Of a DNA stretch of 64,000 nt, positions 1-10,799 are shown piece by piece (positions within the stretch are counted from its first letter, which is position 1; the number at the start of each line of letters is the position of its first letter). The notes beneath the pieces are model-generated. The model was not told the origin of the DNA. It made no database searches and worked only from the letters and a program-made list of their open reading frames with translations. The position numbers were made by a program, and so were the translations under genes. Location: the NCBI GenBank assembly GCA_039707465.1, contig CM077643.1:41313605-41377604 (forward strand), in the 5' to 3' direction. The DNA is from Rhabdophis nuchalis. Taxonomy: Eukaryota > Chordata > Lepidosauria > Squamata > Natricidae.

Positions 1-330
1 GGCTTGCATTCTCTTGTGTCTTTTTGTTTATGAAGACTTCACAGTGTAGCTTAAAAAGCAAAATATATCCCTTGCCGGTTGGTTGCTAATTTTATTTGTA
101 GGAACCACTCTGCGCATGTGCTTGGCTCCCATTGATTCAAACTTCGTGCTTTTGCTGCAAAGAGATCATTGTGCTCCTCCATTTTCGTTGTTCTTTGGGT
201 TGATTCTGTAGCAGATCATGTGGAAAAGAAAAGTTGCTTTTTCTGAGCAAGTCCACATGACTTCATCTTTTGATGAATCACTGAAGTTTATATTTTTGGA
301 TGTAAATGCTAGGAGCCAGGCAGTGAGGGG
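1..330. other. No recognisable feature
   Basis: AT-rich sequence with no open frame, repeat end or RNA signature that I can support. Confidence 0.4.
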
Positions 331-588
331 GGTTACTTCTTTTCCGTGGTCATGTGGCCGGCATGACTAAATGCCAAAGGCGTATGAAACGCTGTTACCT
401 TCCCACCAAAGGTGGTTCTTGTTTTTCTACTTGCATTTTTACATGCTTTCAAACTGCTAGGTTGGCAGAAGCTGGGACAAGTAACGGGAGTTCACTCCAA
501 TATGGGGCGCTAGGGATTTGAACCACCAACCTTTCTGATCAACAAACTCAGCATCTTAGCCCCTCACCCACCGTGTCCCTTTTTGTGT
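331..588 (-). mobile_element. tRNA-derived SINE
   Basis: On the minus strand the copy begins near 585 with a tRNA-like head. An A-box-like stretch (ggctaagatg) is followed by a B box (ggttcaaatcc) at about 520-531. The body then runs to about 331 through conserved SINE sequence around 345-480. Such elements are transcribed by RNA polymerase III from the internal A and B boxes and moved by a partner LINE. The copy is diverged, and no target duplication was identified. It is not a tRNA gene, because the head lacks a full cloverleaf and is fused to a long unrelated body. Confidence 0.7.
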
Positions 589-589
589 G

Positions 590-894
590 CAGATAGAGCA
601 TTAAAATAAAGGGATGGAGCAGGACAATCCATATTCTTGTCTGTTTGCAAATTTTGAGTTATAACCTTGATTAGAAGATAAATAACTTTAATTTCAAAGA
701 TGCCAATTTCAGAGTATTTTTTTTTAAACAGCATAATGAATTGCTTGGAAGCGATTTAATATATTCTGCCAGGATGTCTTGTTGCTTTGGAGGAGTTAAT
801 GGATTTGAATGGGTTATGTTTTCTATGAGAGATCAAAAACACAAGGAGACTGTAGTGTAGAGATATATTATATGTAGATGGTTAGCTGTACAAT
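590..894. other. No recognisable feature
   Basis: AT-rich unique-looking sequence. Nothing supported. Confidence 0.35.
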
Positions 895-1025
895 TTGGGG
901 GAAAAAGCTTCTTGGATGAGAAGCGAAATGTCTTCAAAGAAAAAACAAGGAATCCAGTTGCCTCCAGAAAAAGCACCTTTGGGACAACTGTCACTTGGAT
1001 AACTGAGCATTTTTACAGACTTTTA
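895..1025 (+). mobile_element. Penelope-like element 3' tail
   Basis: Contains the recurrent tail block 'gcttcttggatgagaagcg', then a purine-rich run and 'aagcacctttgggacaac'. The same block follows a GIY-YIG endonuclease remnant at 46.9-47.5 kb, which is the reason for assigning it to a Penelope-like element. It carries no coding sequence. Confidence 0.55.
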
Positions 1026-1094
1026 GCTATACAATATGGGATGAACACCCTTTGAATGGCGTGGGAATAGGAATGGATTTCCAGAGGAAAACAT

Positions 1095-1610
1095 TGCAGG
1101 CTACAGGAACCAAGAGCACCACTCAAGTGACCCTGAGTACACAGATAAACCTCCAAGTGCTTCAAAAACCCTCTAATTCAGGGGTAATCAACCTTTTTAT
1201 ACCTACCGCCCACTTTTGTATCTCTGTTAGTAGTAAAATTTTCTAACCGCCCACCGGTTCCACAGTAATGGTGATTTATAAAGTAGGGAAGTCAATTAAT
1301 TTTTTAAAAAAGGAAAGTGCTTCAGTATCGGACAAAGCCCCTACCGCCCACCATGAAAGCTGGAACGCCCACTAGTGGGCGGTAGGGACCAGGTTGACTA
1401 CCACTGCTCTAACAGGATGCAAATGACCAGCTGTCTGCAAGGAATATAAATCCTTCCATTCTCCATCAACCTGTCAGAGCTGAAGAAGCTTCTTGGATGA
1501 GAAACAAAATGTCCTCAAAGAAAAAACAAGAAAGTCCAGTGGTCTCCAGGAAAAGCACCTTTGGGACAACCATGACCTGAATGACTGAGAATCTTACAGA
1601 CTTCTACATT
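1095..1610 (+). mobile_element. Penelope-like 3' tail, split by a hAT-type element
   Basis: Positions 1095-1178 and 1407-1610 together match the Penelope-like tail at 47,250-47,470 in the same order: 'ctccaagtg', the 'aatgaccag' block, 'aaatccttccatt', 'gctgaagaagcttcttgg', then the 'aagcacctttgggacaacc' end. The interruption is the hAT-type element at 1179-1406, which is therefore younger. Confidence 0.55.
1179..1406. mobile_element. Non-autonomous hAT-type element, family B
   Basis: Starts caggggtaatcaacc and ends ggttgactaccactg, so the termini are imperfect inverted repeats. The flanks are ctctaatt (1171-1178) and ctctaaca (1407-1414), an 8-bp duplication matching at 6 of 8. The interior carries inverted 'taccgcccac' / 'gtgggcggta' blocks. 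A second copy lies at 36,750-36,975. There is no coding sequence, so a hAT transposase encoded elsewhere must have moved it. Confidence 0.75.
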
Positions 1611-1764
1611 ATGCTTGTTCTTCTGCTCTGCTACTATTGGCTTCTACCCAGTCAGAGTTCCGTGTATAAATCTCTGGTGTATATTTTGCTGACTATGTTG
1701 AGGAACTCGAGTGGCTGGTAATTTGCAGGATTTTTTCTTCTGGCCTTTCTTATGGGTTGGCTAG

Positions 1765-2130
1765 ACTTTTATTTTAATTTTTTATTTTAATGAAATTTAT
1801 ACCCCGCCCTTCTCCGGAAAGGACCCAGGGCAGCGCACAGGAATTTAAAAAACATACAAAATGACAAAATACAAAATTTAAAAGACATATTAAATTTCCA
1901 TCCTATGCTAAAATCCAATTAAAATCCCCAAATTAAAACTGTCTAAAATAGTCCCAGCGGAAGGTTACGCTAGGCCGGCTTGGTGAAAGAGATGTGTCTT
2001 TAGACACTGGCGGAAGAGGCGGAGGTCCGAGATGGTGCGAAGTTCAGGGGGTAGGTCGTTCCAAAGGGCGGCGCCCGCAACAGAGAAGGCCCTTCCCCTA
2101 GGTGTCGCCAGTCGGCATTGCCCGGCTGAC
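1765..2130 (-). mobile_element. L2 LINE, 3' fragment
   Basis: The minus strand reads the C-terminal end of the L2 ORF (WNDLPP-type block near 2040-2080), then the 3' UTR ending 'cgccctgggtcc...gaagggcggggtataaat' with an AT-rich tail at 1765-1800. The copy is 5' truncated near 2130. Confidence 0.8.
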
Positions 2131-3072
2131 TGCCATTCCCAAGGCTTTTGGAATATAAACTGAATTGTCAGTCTAAGTAAATAGTGCTGTTGGTATTACA
2201 GCCCACCAATCGCTGCTGTTTTTGAATACGGTAATAAGGACAAGGTCATCCCCATGAGCTTTATCACTTTTCAGCTAATCTATTAGCTGCCTCATTTCCC
2301 TTACAGATATCGGTAGCCAGCTTGGAAGTTTATCTGTGTTTAAATCTAAAACCACAGAGGAACCATTGTATTCCCATGCATATATTGATTGAAAGTGAGC
2401 TACCAAACAGCTGCAAGCACATGTTATTCAGGGTTTCTAAATGAATGATAGGTAGTTTGGCACCAAAATGTGTGGGAGTCATTAGACGTGATGGCCATAA
2501 TCTGCCAATAAATTAATGCTCTTATACAAATCTATGGAGAATACCTTGAGCAAAGATTGAGTTTATTGCAAACATTACAGCTTATTGACATTTATTGCTA
2601 GCTTCTGAGATTTGCAACTCCACCACCAAGTTTAAAAAACCAGCCAAACCAATTGCTATTGCAAATAACCATCAATATTTAAGGATGGTTGGGAAAACAA
2701 ATTTCTAAATCAATCTAAAAGATTTTTTGCCTACTATGGGAATTCAGGTGGCTTTCTTCAGATGGAAAAACATTTAAACCAGTGGATAGAAATACAGTAC
2801 ACGGTGATCTTTTCATCTCCAATTCATTTCAATAACGCCTGTGCAGGGCTGCCACTCAATTGTGTTCATTCTCTGCAAATTGGAAACAGATGTTCTGAAG
2901 TAACCCTTGGGGTTTTTTTTGTATTACTTTCCTCCTCCTTTTGTTTATATTTTGGGGTGGGGGCATTGACCCCCCCCCCCCCAAAATCTATTTAATTCCC
3001 TGTTTCAAAGGAATCCATATAGGCCTTAGTCTGATGCTTCAGACTTTTGGAACAAGCAAATTAGGAAAAACA
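2131..3072. other. No recognisable gene or repeat
   Basis: AT-rich sequence with one C-run near 2970. The small open frame at 2762-2995 has no family features and is probably chance. Confidence 0.35.
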
Positions 3073-3074
3073 TA

Positions 3075-3609
<535 letters not shown>

Positions 3610-3689
3610 TTCTGACATCCGTAGAACTGCCCTAAGATGGACTTCTTATGTTCCAAATATTTCAGTTCTAAAATATGCCCTCTAAAACG

Positions 3690-3850
3690 TATCAGGAGAT
3701 TCTCAGTCACCCAGGTCATGGTTGTCCCAAAGGTGCTTTTTCAGGAGGTGACTGGACTTCCTTTGTTTTCCTTGGAGATGTTTCACTTCTCTTCCAAGAA
3801 GCTTCTTCTGAACTGAGGAAGCTTCTTGTATGAGAAGGAAAATACAGCTA
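3690..3850. mobile_element. Penelope-like tails in inverted pair
   Basis: The minus-strand tail (3690-3800: 'ttctcagtcacccaggtcatggttg', then 'cttctcttccaagaagcttc') meets a short plus-strand tail ('gaagcttcttgtatgagaagg', 3820-3841) head to head. Similar inverted pairs occur at 29.7 and 54.7 kb. Confidence 0.5.
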
Positions 3851-3985
3851 TGGCCTAAAGGTGGAGCTCTCGCCTCAAAAGCAGGAGGTAGTGAGTTTGA
3901 TCCTAGGTAGAGGCAGAGGTAGGGTCTCCTGCTTGGATTAGATGACCTGCAAGGTCCCTTCCAACTCTGTTAATTTGTTAATAAG
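3842..3985 (+). mobile_element. tRNA-derived SINE with a CR1-type tail
   Basis: The head has an A box (tggcctaaagg, 3847-3857) and a B box (gtttgatcc, about 3895-3903). The 3' end, 'gatgacctgcaaggtcccttccaactctgttaat', is essentially the 3' end of the CR1 copies in this window. A polymerase III head with a LINE tail is the standard design of a SINE moved by that LINE, here CR1. The copy is about 140 bp. Confidence 0.65.
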
Positions 3986-4976
3986 GATTCAGAGCTGTTT
4001 AACTACTCAATCAAGGTTCCTGTCTATATGAGTTCTCGGCAGGTTCTTTGGAAAACAAGCAGGTGCCAGTTAAGTTGATGTGATAATATCTTATCAATGA
4101 AATTCACCATCATGAAGGTGTGTTCCATGCAACCAGTCTTTCTGAGAAGCTTACACCTATGTTTAGAATTGTTGTATTTCCCCCCCCCCCCAAGAAATCT
4201 TTAAAGCTAGTCATATTTGTACCACCATTCATTGGACAAAGCACATCGCAAAATAAAATCCTTTAAAAGGATGGCTCCATACCCCAAATAACATAAAACA
4301 AAAGCAAGGAGACAAGAAGGAAGAGCCAAAAATAGTAAGGAATAAAATGTCAGATAACAAAGTTACCAATATGTGATTCATTTGATGGGATGCTAGTTGT
4401 TGGAAAGAAAAATAATAACACTGAAAGATCACAGTTGCTTGAATAAGGGCAAGCAAATAAAGAGCCGCCTCCTTTTAGCCAGGTATATGTTTCCATCAAC
4501 ACTTTAAAAAAAGGAAACACTGCAGCAAGTAACTGTGTCAGCTTGTGAGAAGAGGAAACACAGCGGTACTTTATAGCTCACTCCTTTGGCAGTTGCATTT
4601 CACTTCCATCTGGTGCTTAGCCGTGTGTGTGATTTATTCAGATGAGACACTGATGCAGCCACAAGTTATACAACAAGCCACTGACAAGTCTCCTGCCACA
4701 AGTTATGATATGCTCAGGGCTCTGGGTAAGGTGCGGAATATTTGCAGATCAAGTCATGCTGCATCTTCCATGCTTGGACAAACTGCCATGGTAACTGAGG
4801 CATATTTCACTGTAGCTAGTAACCACGCTTTGGGTGTTCCTGTGGCCTTCCATCCTGTCAGGAAAGAAGCTAATAGGACATGACATGACTTGGTGAAGTT
4901 AAATGGCCACATATCCCATGCCATTAGCTATACCTACCATAATGAAATTTTGATACTTGCCTAGAAGCACATATTG
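3986..4976. other. No recognisable gene or repeat
   Basis: AT-rich sequence with a short C-run near 4180. The open frames at 4229-4456 and 4545-4883 show no domain and have no neighbouring support. Confidence 0.35.
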
Positions 4977-5361
4977 CAGTGATGGCAAAACTTTTCGGCA
5001 TTGAGTGTCCAAACCGTAATGCACGTGTGCGGAGCCCCAGAAACTCAGAGAGCAGCTGGCTGGTGCGCATGTGCATGCCGGGCAGCTTGTCCTCGGGTTT
5101 CCGGTGCACACATGCGTGCTGGCCAGTTGGTATTTGTGCATGTCAGAGCACCAAAAACTGGAAGACCAGGTGGCTGGCACACACATATACACCAGCCAGG
5201 TGATCTTTGGGTTTCTGGGACTCTTGTACACATGAAGATCAGCTGGCCAGCGCGCATGTGTGTGCCAGAAACCATAAGAGCAGCTGGTGATGGTGCATGT
5301 GCCCACAGAGAGGGCTCGGCATGCCACCTCTGGCACACGTGCCATAGGTTCATCATGATGG
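4977..5361. mobile_element. Non-autonomous hAT-type element, family D
   Basis: Begins cagtgatggcaaaac and ends gccataggttcatcatgatgg, which are inverted relative to each other. It is flanked by a perfect 8-bp duplication, acatattg (4969-4976 and 5362-5369). The interior is GC-richer, with TG/CA-rich repeated blocks that generate overlapping chance open frames on both strands. A truncated relative lies at 44,816-45,269. Confidence 0.85.
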
Positions 5362-5927
5362 ACATATTGGAAGGGTGTCCAAATTTTCTATTGATACAGA
5401 AATTATTGATATGGATACCATGGAATGTACCAGATCAGGGGAGAACATTTTTTTTTTACTTTTGACATTCAAATTATATTTTCTCTCAAAATATGCATAT
5501 TAATATTGTATGTGAAGTTAAATCTCTGCAATAATCTTTTGCAAATCCTAGTGGATTACTACCTGGTCAGTTCATATAAAATACATCCATATTATATTTC
5601 TCAGCAATTTCTGCTTCTGAACCGGCTTTCTCGCTTGGCTTAAATACGATTTTCATCTGGAGGGGAAATTTAGAGAGGAGCATTCACAGACTCAGTTTGA
5701 ATTTTACACCTGTTGAGTTCTGAATGGGCTCATTCCCCCACTCCACCCACCCCCCATTTGAAAAACAGATTGTCTGACTTAGGGATGAGGATCACCCAAA
5801 TCAAAAGGTTGTTCAAACTGGCTTTAGTTATCCTGCTAAAATGGAAAAGAGCTCTTCGTGTTCAGAGATATTATCAACCTTTCTAACCACAACAGCTTCA
5901 TTAAAAACAAAAAAACAAAAACCCAAA

Positions 5928-6222
5928 ATCCAATGCAATTCTAGGCTGCATTAACAGAGAGATAGAATGAAGATCCCGTGAAGTGTTAATACCACTTTCT
6001 AATTTCTTGGTAAGGCCACACTTGGAATACTGCATCCAGTTTTGGTTGTTAGAACAATTAATCAGCAAAACAGTTTGCCTCCAGAAGTTGTGAATACTCC
6101 AACATTGGAAGTTTTAAAGAAGATGCTGGATAACCATTTGTCTGAAGTGGTGTAGGGTTTCCTGCCTACGCAGGGGAGTAGAAGACCTCCAAGGCCCTTC
6201 CAACTATGTTATTCTATTCTAG
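5928..6222 (+). mobile_element. CR1 LINE, internally deleted 3' fragment
   Basis: Contains the C-terminal RT-region block (about 5928-6050), then jumps to the last part of the ORF and the 3' UTR ('gaagacctccaaggcccttccaac'). It ends with 'ttattctattct'. Intervening ORF sequence is missing. Confidence 0.75.
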
Positions 6223-6387
6223 TCTGTCACGGGAAATTCTAGTACCACATTACAAAGCTTTAGTAAGACCACACTTGGAATACTGTATCCATTACAGTAT
6301 TCCAAGAATGGTTGCAGGAATTTGGTATGTCTAGTCTGATGAAAAGAAGGACTAGGGGAGATATGATAGCAGTGTTCCAATATTAGC

Positions 6388-6808
6388 TATCTGCGGGATC
6401 GGATCCTGCCCCATACATCCTCACGGCCGATTCGCTCCCACAGAGAGGGACTTCTCCGGGTGCCGTCCACTAGACTTTGTCAGCGGGCGACGCCCAGGGG
6501 AAGGGCCTTCTCTGTGGTGGGCCCTGCCCTCTGGAACGACCTTCCCCCCGACATTAGAACAACCACGGACCTCCGCTCCTTCCGTCAAAAATTAAAAACA
6601 TACTTTTTCTGCTTGGCCAGCCTAGGTTAGTCTCTACCTTTAGGGCGTTAGGGAATGCTAGTTTTAATATGGGGATTTTAGTGCAGGGACAATCAAATTT
6701 AATTCGTTTTTATTCTATTGTATTTATTCTTGTATGTATATTTTATAGTGTTTAATTTTTCCCTGTGCACCGCTCCGAGTCCCCCTGGGGAGAGGACACG
6801 GTATATAA

Positions 6809-6811
<3 letters not shown>
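6388..6811 (+). mobile_element. L2 LINE, 3' fragment
   Basis: C-terminal L2 block (conserved 'ctctggaacgacctt' near 6530-6545), then the 3' UTR ending 'ctccgagtccccctggggaga'. It is fused to an (AAT)n tract. Confidence 0.8.

Positions 6812-6876
<65 letters not shown>
6812..6876. repeat. (AAT)n microsatellite shared by two L2 tails
   Basis: About 21 AAT units lying between a plus-strand and a minus-strand L2 end. Confidence 0.95.
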
Positions 6877-6877
<1 letters not shown>

Positions 6878-7140
6878 TTAATTTTAATTTATAACCCGCT
6901 CTCTCTCCCCGAAGGGACTCGAGGCGGGGCACAGGGAATTAAAAATACAATTAAAACAAACAGAGTACAAAGTTAAAAACAAATTAAACTGGCCCTGCGC
7001 TAAAAACCCCTATAAAACTAAAACTATCCCTAAAAACCCCTAAAACAATTTAAACAATTTAAATTACCCTAGGCCGGCCAAGCAGAAGAAGTGTGTTTTT
7101 AGTTTCTGTCGGAAGGAGCGAAGGTCCGTGGTTGTTCTGA
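6877..7140 (-). mobile_element. L2 LINE, 3' fragment, opposite orientation
   Basis: Minus-strand copy of the subfamily seen at 3075-3495 ('ctccccgaagggactcgag'). Its 3' tail points into the (AAT)n tract, which makes a tail-to-tail pair with the preceding L2. Confidence 0.8.
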
Positions 7141-7409
7141 TGGCACCAGAAGGCAACACAAGAAACAATGGATGGAAACTTATCCAAAAGAGAAGCAACC
7201 TAGAACTTTACTGATAGAATTTTACTGATAGTGTGAGCAATAAACCAGTGGAATAGTTTGCCTCCAGAAGTTGAGAGTGCTCCATCACTGGAAGTTTTTT
7301 TTTATCTAAAGGGACTGGACAATCATTTATCTGAAATGGTCTAGGATTTCCTACTCAAGCATGGGGGTGAGCTAGATCCCTTCCAACTCCATTATTCTAT
7401 GTTCTATAT

Positions 7410-7536
7410 CAGGGGTTCCCAAACTTGGCAACTTGAAGACTTGTGGACTTCAACTCCCAGAATTCTCCAGCCAGACTGGAGAATTCTGGGAGTTGAAGTC
7501 CACAAGTCTTCAAGTTGCCAAATTTGGGAACCCCTG
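7410..7536. mobile_element. Palindromic hAT-type foldback element, family A
   Basis: A nearly perfect 127-bp palindrome that starts caggggttcccaaacttgg and ends with its reverse complement. The flanks are ttctatat (7402-7409) and ctctatat (7537-7544), an 8-bp duplication with one mismatch. There is no coding sequence. Relatives lie at 8432, 31,642, 45,773, 53,661 and 60,437. Confidence 0.85.
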
Positions 7537-7837
7537 CTCTATATTCTAATTCCTACATACAGTAAGTTATGTAGTAAGCCGGAGAAAGACAGTTTTGACA
7601 CCGTTAAATGCAAAAATTTTGGACTGATATATTTCCTTTGTTTCAAATCAGCCCAAAGTATACTTTTGGCACATTGCATGTAATAGCTATATGGTATCAG
7701 GATATTTGTGTCAAAGAGTAAAGGAAGCTCGTAGCATATTAAGGAAAAAGCAAGTGCAAATATAAATGAGGAAATGTAACACAACATGCAATTCTGTCCC
7801 TTCCTGAAGAGAAATAATAAATAAATGTATTTAGTTT

Positions 7838-8068
7838 GTTTTATTTATTTATTTATTTTGTCAAGCATGAATTAGATAACAGGTATATGTATAAACATGA
7901 TTATGAATACATGAAACGGATTCATATACAAGAGAATATTAGGACAGGGTTGGTAGGCACTCTGGTGCGCTTATGCACGCCCCTTGCAGACCTCTTAGGA
8001 ATGGGGTGAGGTCGACAATAGGCAGTCTAAGGTAATACATAAACAAACAAACAAACAAATAAATAAAT
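7838..8068. mobile_element. Unclassified interspersed repeat with microsatellite edges
   Basis: An AT-rich (TTTA)n edge at 7838-7860 and an (AAAC)n/(AAAT)n edge at 8040-8068 bracket a body with a distinctive GC-richer block ('cttatgcacgccccttgcag'). The architecture is that of a short retroelement. The family was not identified. Confidence 0.4.
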
Positions 8069-8431
8069 GCATTGTACTTCTAATTCTTGTTACCTCTTGC
8101 AGTGAAATACAATATTGATGCAAAAGTTCAATGCAACACATTGTTTTCCACTGCAAACAATGGCCCATTTATATCTCACTATTTTTGGCATGATACATCC
8201 AAAAAGACAAGTGTCTTTTTGGAACAGCTTTCCATCTTTGACATGTGTTTGTTATCCTGCTTTCAGGTGCCTGGCCCAGTAGGCACTTAGTGTCTTTCAA
8301 ATAGCACATTCAGCAGAAGACATTTTTTTGATTTGAGAAAAGTTTACTCTTTGGGGAAGGAGTTTGATGGAACAAGTTGTCTCCAACTGGTGTTTTCAAC
8401 ATACAGATTCTATTAGTCTGACAATTTCAAT

Positions 8432-8568
8432 CAGAGGTATCCAACCTTGGCAACTTTAAGACTTCTGGACTTTTAACACTCAGAATTCCCTAGCCAACAT
8501 GGCTGGCTAGGGAATTCTGAGCTTTAAAAGTCCAGAAGTCTTAAAGTAGCCAAGGTTGGATACCTCTG
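8432..8568. mobile_element. Palindromic hAT-type foldback element, family A
   Basis: A 137-bp palindrome, cagaggtatccaacc to ggttggatacctctg, with a short spacer at its centre. The flanks atttcaat and atttaaag match at 6 of 8, consistent with an older insertion. Confidence 0.75.
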
Positions 8569-8975
8569 ATTTAAAGGAAATTCTTCAGATTTTTGCATTG
8601 CTGATATTCTTAATCACCAAAATAGCATATAAGGTTTTTTGTTGATGGTCCAATTAAACACTGTTTTTATTCCCCTGCCACTGTCTAAAGAAGAGTGAAG
8701 GGCCAGCTTGTTAATGAAGCTGAATCAGCAACATATTAGATTTTTGAGTTAAAAATAATGCCCTCAAAAGATTTGATTGCAGTTTTATAGCAGTTGGCAT
8801 TAATTATATTACGTAGGGAATAAAGTAGTCATGTAGATAATATCAATAGGGGGAAAATGCAAGAAAACACACAGACAGAAAAATGATTGCAGAAGACCAT
8901 ATGAAGTACTGCATACTGCAAATATACTGTCTTCTACAAATCACCCATATACTAGCAAGCTCAGAGAGCAATATG

Positions 8976-9260
8976 AATAGAATAGAATAGAATAGAATAG
9001 AATTCTTTATTGGCCAAGTGTGATTGGACACACAAGGAATTTGTCTTTGGTGCAGATGCTCTCAGTGTACATAAGGAGAATAAAAATACATTCATCAAGA
9101 ATAAAACACTTAATGATAGTTAAGGTTACTAATAAGCTATCCAATTGTACTAGGAAATAAATAAAAACAATATAAATTGAAAAATACAAGCAACATGGTT
9201 ATAGTTATAAGTGGGAAGAGATAGATACTAGGAAGGAAGAGAAGAATAATAGTAATGCAT
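8976..9260 (-). mobile_element. LINE 3' end with (AATAG)n tail
   Basis: An (AATAG)n tract (8976-9003) is followed by 'tctttattggccaagtgtg' and an AT-rich body. On the minus strand this is a 3' UTR ending in (CTATT)n. The tail type is the one seeded by CR1/L3-like LINEs in snakes; that assignment is from memory. Confidence 0.5.
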
Positions 9261-9951
9261 TCTTAGTAAACTTTTGACATTGTTGTGGGGGGCGAGTCAT
9301 TAGCCCCCACGGAAAGGGCCCGCAACTTGGGCGTCCTCCTGGATTCGCGGCTGTCCCTGGATGACCATGTGACAGCCGTGGCCAGGGGGGCTTTTTATCA
9401 GGTTTACCTGATACGCCAGTTGCGCCGCTTTCTAGATCGGGACGCCCTACGCACGGTCACTCAAGCCCTCGTTATGTCCCGCCTGGACTACTGCAATTCT
9501 CTCTACATGGGGCTTCCCTTGAGATGCACCTGGAAACTTCAGATGATGCAGAATGCGGCCGCGCGGGGGATTCTGGGAGTCTCACGATACTCCCGGGTAA
9601 CACCTCTCCTGCGCGAGCTGCACTGACTGCCTGTGGTCTTCCGGGTGCGCTTCAAGGTGTTAATTATCATCTTTTTTTTATATTGAAAAAGTTTTATTGA
9701 GTTTACATTTTTTGTGGGGTAGGGTAAGGGTTACATAGAAATTTTGAGAGTAGTCACGTCAAAGTCGTCGGCTCCTCCGGTACCTCAAGTTACATTATTA
9801 AAAAGAAAGAAAAAAAAAACATTTCACATAACACTACAAGCTGGGAGCAAGTACATATTCCTAAATTTTTCAATTATATACTGTCAGTCAATTACAAAAA
9901 TCCAGATTACAAATATCATACAATATTACTCAAAAAAAAACAAGGGCAAAG

Positions 9952-10799
9952 TTATTTTTTAGATCTAAGTCTCTTGGCAATTGTATCTTCCCCCTTCTCC
10001 CCCGGGCCCCCAGCGGACGGGGCCATGGCTCCCCCTGCCCCCCCTGGATCTTCTCCCAGGACAGAGGAATGTTTTTTAAGAAAGGCTTCCGCCTCAGCAA
10101 CTGTTTTAATCTTCACTCTACCTCCTTCCCAGAACACCAGCATCCCTTCGGGTATCACCCACTTGAACCAGATCCCATGATCAAACAATGTTTTAGACAA
10201 GAAGGAAAATTTCCTTCTAGCTTCTCTAATCTTTCTTGGAATCTGCTTCAAGATGGTAACCTCCTTTTGTTGGTAAATCATAGGACTCCCTCTTTGCACC
10301 TTCAAGATCTCCTCTCTGGTTGACCTTCTAACAAATTTTACATGTATCTCTCTGGGTACTTCATTCATCCTGGCATATGCAGAATTTATTCTGTAGACTA
10401 GGTCAATGTCCCCTCTGATCTCATCTTTAGGTTTATGTAAATAGTCTGCAATAATTGTACTCATAAGATCAGGGAGACATTCACCATCCATCTCAGAAAC
10501 ATTCTGAAATCTCAAAAAATATGTCATCCTTTCCATATCTATCCTAGTCACGTGCCCATTTATTTCCACAACCTCATTAGAAACATTTTTAATCTCTCCC
10601 TTAGCCCCCTCCAGCCCCCTTTCAATTCTTCATTCTTCTGTGTATTCTCAAGCACTTGTTTTCGAGTGTCCAATAATTCCTTTTTAAAGTTGACATTTTC
10701 TGCCCTCTGGGCCTTAATTTCTAATACCAAATTTTGTATAACAGATTCAAGGGCAGTCATTCTTTGTTCAAGGCGTGCCAGCGTTTCTTCTTGTGCCAT
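9952..10799 (-). pseudogene. L1 ORF1p-like RNA-binding protein, one frameshift
   Basis: ORF1p is the L1 nucleic-acid chaperone that forms trimers and coats L1 RNA. Translation from the ATG at 10,799 gives an N-terminal heptad-rich coiled coil (starts MAQEETLARLEQRMTALESV). This frame closes at 10,560. A second frame, open from about 10,620 down to the stop at 9952, carries the RRM-like region and the C-terminal domain (for example MTYFLRFQNV, EIHVKFVRRSTREEIL, IPRKIREARRKFSFLSK). The two frames overlap, and a one-base change in the short G run near 10,613-10,620 would explain the break. The combined length of about 280 residues suits a compact L1 ORF1p. Basic C-terminal end KRLRSKK. Confidence 0.8.

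Larger units (their letters stand above)
6229..7401 (+). mobile_element. CR1 LINE, old copy split by two L2 ends
   Basis: CR1 sequence occupies 6229-6387 and 7141-7401. The two parts adjoin when the L2 pair at 6388-7140 is removed: the 'gatagcagtgttccaatat' block is followed later by 'acaatggatggaaac'. It is heavily mutated, and its 3' end abuts the hAT element at 7410. Confidence 0.75.

Noticed and set aside
331..588. tRNA gene suggested by A and B boxes (also at 3842, 30,005, 37,060 and 57,410)
   Set aside because: Each head is diverged, lacks a full cloverleaf and is fused to a long SINE body.
4899..5465. Overlapping 100-150-codon frames on both strands
   Set aside because: They cover the hAT-type element at 4977-5361 and arise from its GC-rich, TG/CA-repeated interior.
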